NCBI GenBank assembly: GCA_963772955.1
Contig: CAVYZF010000009.1
Span: 1,550,001 to 1,614,000, forward strand
DNA: 64,000 nt
Direction of reading: 5' to 3'
DNA from: Gp6-AA40 sp963772955
GTDB lineage: Bacteria > Acidobacteriota > Vicinamibacteria > Vicinamibacterales > UBA2999
The notes beneath the pieces are model-generated. The model did not search any database, had not been told where the DNA came from, and saw only the letters and a list, made by a program, of their open reading frames with translations. A program made the position numbers and the translations under genes. How positions within the stretch are numbered: the first letter of the stretch is position 1; every line of letters begins with the position of its first letter. Shown piece after piece: positions 61,054-64,000 of this stretch.

Positions 61054-64000
61054 ATGGCCTGCCCGTTGAATCGTGCCTCGAGTATCGCGTTGGGTCTTCT
61101 TCTGATCAGCGGGGTCGCCTTCGCTCAGGCGACGGCGCAGCTGAACGGCCGCGTGACTGATGACAGTGGCGCCGTACTTCCAGGCGTGACTGTCAACGCG
61201 ACGCAAACCGATACCCAGTTCGTTCGCACCGCTGTCACGGACGAGACCGGATCCTGGACCATGCCGAACATGCCAATCGGCCCTTACCGGCTCGAGGTCT
61301 CGCTGCCTGGGTTTCGCACCTACGTGCAGACCGGTATCGTGCTGCAGGTCAACGCCAACCCGGTGATCAACGCCGCAACTTGCATTGGGCAACGTGGAGG
61401 AGACGATCACGGTCGCAGGGGAGACACCGCTCGTAGACGTGCGCAGCGCCGGTATCAGCGAGGTCGTGGAGCAGGAGCGGATCGTCGAGCTTCCGCTGCA
61501 GACCCGGAACGTGACAGACCTCATCGTCCTGGCGGGCGGAGCGGTCAACACGGGGAGGGTCTCGGCTCTGAGCACCTCCGGTAGCGTAGGCATCTCTGTG
61601 GCGGGCGGCTTGCGAAACGGCGTCGAATACCAACTGGACGGCGCTGCACACAACAGCCCGCACGATCTCGGCAACCTCCCGTTCCCCTTCCCGGATGCGC
61701 TCCAGGAGTTCAGCGTGGCCAGCGGCGGTCTGGCGGCGGCGACGGGCATGCACTCGGGCGCGTCGGTCAACGCCGTGACGAAGTCGGGGACCAACGCATT
61801 TCACGGCAACGCGTTCGAATTCTTCCGTGACGAACGGTTCAACTCGAAGGCCTACTTCGCCGCGATCGGACCGGACGGCAAGAAGTCGGGCGACGGGCTG
61901 AGCAAGAACCAGTTCGGCGGCACGCTCGGCGGACCGATCGTGCGCGACAGGCTGTTCTTCTTCGCTGGTTACGAGCGGAACCGGGTCCGGCAGACCACGC
62001 AGGACAACCTGGCGTTTCTCCCGACGGACGCGATGCTGGCTGGCGATTTCAGCGCGTACGCGTCGGCCTCGTGCAACGGCGGCACCGCTGTGAACCTGCG
62101 TGCGCCGTTCGTGAACAATCGCATCAATCCGGCGCAACTCAGCCCGCAGGCGCTCAGGATCGTCAACTCCGGATGGATCCCGCGCGCCACCAATCCCTGT
62201 GGCAATACGCTCTATGCGGTCAACTTCGACAACAACGACGAGCAGTACGTCATTCGCAGCGATTTTCAGTTGACCGCCAACCACCAGATCTTCGGGCGGT
62301 ATTTCGACACCTTCGAGCGCCGCCCGTCGATGCTGGCCGAGACGCACAACATCCTGACGATCCAGACCAACTACCTCCCGTACCGAAACCGGCGCGCCCA
62401 GATGCTCGCCCTCGGTGACACCCAGGTGTTCGGGTCGAACGCCGTGAACGCGTTCCGCTTCACCTGGGCCAACACGAAGACGCGCGCCAACGATCCCCCG
62501 GAGCAGTTTTTCAGCGCCGCCGACCTCGGCATCCCGAACATCTACAGCTATGTGCCCGGCACGACGACGGTCTTCGTCGGCGCCACCGGCCAGGATCTCC
62601 GCTTCTCGGGCAACCACACGGTGGCTGCGAAGATCGACAGCAAGATCTACCAGTTCTCCGAGGACTACTCCTACGTCAGGAACCGCCACCAGTTCAGCGT
62701 CGGCACCAACGTCCAGTACTCCTACTTCGACGGCTGGGACTACGCCGGCTCGAATGGAACCTTCACGTTCAACGGGACGATTACCGGCCTGGCGCTCGGC
62801 GACTTCCTGACGGGCCAGATGTCAAACTTCGGACACGGCTCACCCAACGTCAACACCAACCATCAGTGGTACCTCGGTGTCTACGGCCAGGATACCTGGC
62901 GCGTCGGCAACAAGGTCACGCTCAACCTCGGTCTCCGTTGGGACCCGTACTTCGGGACGGTATGGCAAGAGGGCACGATCTCGAATTTTTCGATCGACAA
63001 CTTCCGCGCCGGCATCCGCAGCACCAGCTTCCCGAACGCTCCGGCCGGTCTGCTCTACCCTGGTGACGACGGGTTCCCGCCGGGCAAGACCGGAACTCTG
63101 CGGCAGTACGGGAACCTCTCGCCGCGTGTGGGAGCCGCCTGGGACGTGCGAGGTGACGGGCGCACGGCGCTGCGTGCGTCGTACGCCCTCAACTACGATT
63201 TCCCGGGCGGGGCCTACCAGCAGGCCGCGGCCAACGTAAACCCGTTCAACAGGAACGTCTCTATCAACGGCAATATTCCGTTTGCCAATCCCTACAGCCT
63301 GGTGGCGTCGGGCGCGCCCGAGCACCCGGTGCCGATTCCGGCGCCATCGAACGCTGTCTTCCCGTCGCTGGCGCCGTACTCGTCGATCGAGCCGGACACC
63401 AACTCGATTCGTGTGCAGTCGTGGAACGGCACGATCGAGCAACAGATCGGCAGCGACTGGCAGGTGGCCGCCAGCTACCTGGGTAGCCACATCGATCGGA
63501 TCTGGGGGCGCAAGCAAATCAACGAAGGCACCTTCCTCGGCCTCGGGCCGTGCACATTGAACGGCGTCAACTACGCCACGTGCACGACGCGCGCGAATCT
63601 GCAGGCTCGTCGCGCGTTGACGCTCGAGGACCCGGTGACCGCGGGCTACTACTCCACGGTGTACACGTTCACCGACATCGGCCTGCAGGACTATCGTGGT
63701 CTCAAGCTCTCGTTCCGCCGACGTTCTGCGAACGGGCTCACCGTGAGCGGCAACTACACGATCTCCCACTGCACGACTGACAGCCCGTACGGCGGACGCT
63801 TCGTCAGCGACTTCGAGTACACCAATCCTGACGACCCGACTTATGACAAAGGCAACTGCCCGTTCAACCGCACGCACATCGTCGCGTTCACGTTGGGCTA
63901 TCAGACGCCGCGGTTCGACAACACGGCGTTGCGAATCGTCGCGTCGGACTGGCGTGTGTCGGGTGTGCTCAACGGCCAGTCGGGCAACTGGCTCACGGTG
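61054..64000 (+). CDS. TonB-dependent receptor-like outer-membrane protein with CarboxypepD_reg domain (3' end outside window, one frame break)
   Basis: The start (MACPLNRASSIALGLLLISG) has GGAGG upstream, then a carboxypeptidase-regulatory domain (AQLNGRVTDDSGAVLPGVTV, SLPGFRTYVQTGIVLQV). One surplus base near 61,379 separates this from the plug (ETITVAGETPLVDV, ELPLQTRNVTDLIVLAGG, NAVTKSGTNAFHGNAFEFFR) and the beta-barrel (NQFGGTLGGPIVRDRLFFFA, YSYVRNRHQFSVGTN, NLGLRWDPYFGT), which runs to the window end. This is the Oar-like type amplified in acidobacteria. It probably imports or binds large substrates for the upstream secreted enzymes. About 980 residues are visible. Confidence 0.88.

Noticed and set aside
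61367..62689. Minus-strand frame of 440 codons opposite the TonB-type receptor
   Set aside because: The plus strand encodes plug and barrel motifs through the whole interval; the antisense product has none.
62840..63877. Minus-strand frame of 345 codons near the window end
   Set aside because: Antisense to the receptor barrel; no motif support.

Overview
The window reads as a high-GC chromosomal segment of a soil or sediment Acidobacteriota, most likely class Vicinamibacteria (inference). Grounds are the secreted PDLQG/WEGDTLVV protein families, PQQ and c-type cytochrome enzymes, a carboxypeptidase-regulatory TonB-type receptor, Ser/Thr kinases paired with an ECF sigma factor, and heavy use of ATGA start-stop overlaps. 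One tRNA-Leu(CAA) is present; no rRNA, CRISPR array, phage or insertion sequence was found.

Layout. 0-11 kb: tail of a beta-propeller protein, a cytochrome c/PQQ dehydrogenase, a CHRD protein, a molybdopterin (IorB-type) dehydrogenase, NDH-2, a secreted paralog, a lipoprotein, and ispG preceded by two small coupled genes. 11-19.4 kb: a complete minus-strand czcC-B-A-regulator-sensor operon for divalent metal efflux. 19.4-25.6 kb: purine/uracil-type permease, HI0933-type flavoprotein, methyltransferase, bactofilin, tRNA, membrane-anchored kinase, cytochrome c. 25.6-31.9 kb: broken Uma2 gene, two secreted paralogs flanking a zinc-ribbon protein, a heme-c/copper monooxygenase, small membrane and helical proteins. 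32-38 kb: a degradative cluster (TAT amidohydrolase, tandem-duplicated alpha/beta hydrolase, PAL-like lyase, MFS carrier). 38-44.5 kb: nucleotidyltransferase pair, kinase-TPR protein divergent from an ECF sigma factor, TRAP-type binding protein. 44.5-49 kb and 55.3-64 kb: two related cassettes of secreted metallo-beta-lactamase-fold proteins with secreted partner proteins; the second continues into an amidohydrolase and a receptor. 49-55 kb: lipoprotein, methyltransferase, isochorismatase-type hydrolase, NTPase, SnoaL-like protein, second PAL-like lyase and a PEBP protein.

Functional theme: envelope-located oxidation and hydrolysis of organic compounds. Many products carry signal or TAT peptides, heme c, copper, PQQ or molybdenum cofactors. 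Two points stand out. A cytochrome-c-fused copper monooxygenase keeps all six ligand positions of the peptidylglycine hydroxylating (PHM) fold, and two lyases resembling the partner enzyme PAL lie in the same window. A translationally coupled cassette (MBL-fold protein with degenerate metal ligands plus secreted families A and B) occurs twice.

Caution: about fifty frame breaks hit some 18 genes, strongly clustered (11.6-18 kb, 40-48.3 kb). Protein similarity resumes directly in another frame, so most look like uncorrected assembly indels rather than gene decay. Such genes are given as single spans. Intergenic DNA carries a recurrent style of palindromic heptanucleotide repeat, plus two other palindromic element types.
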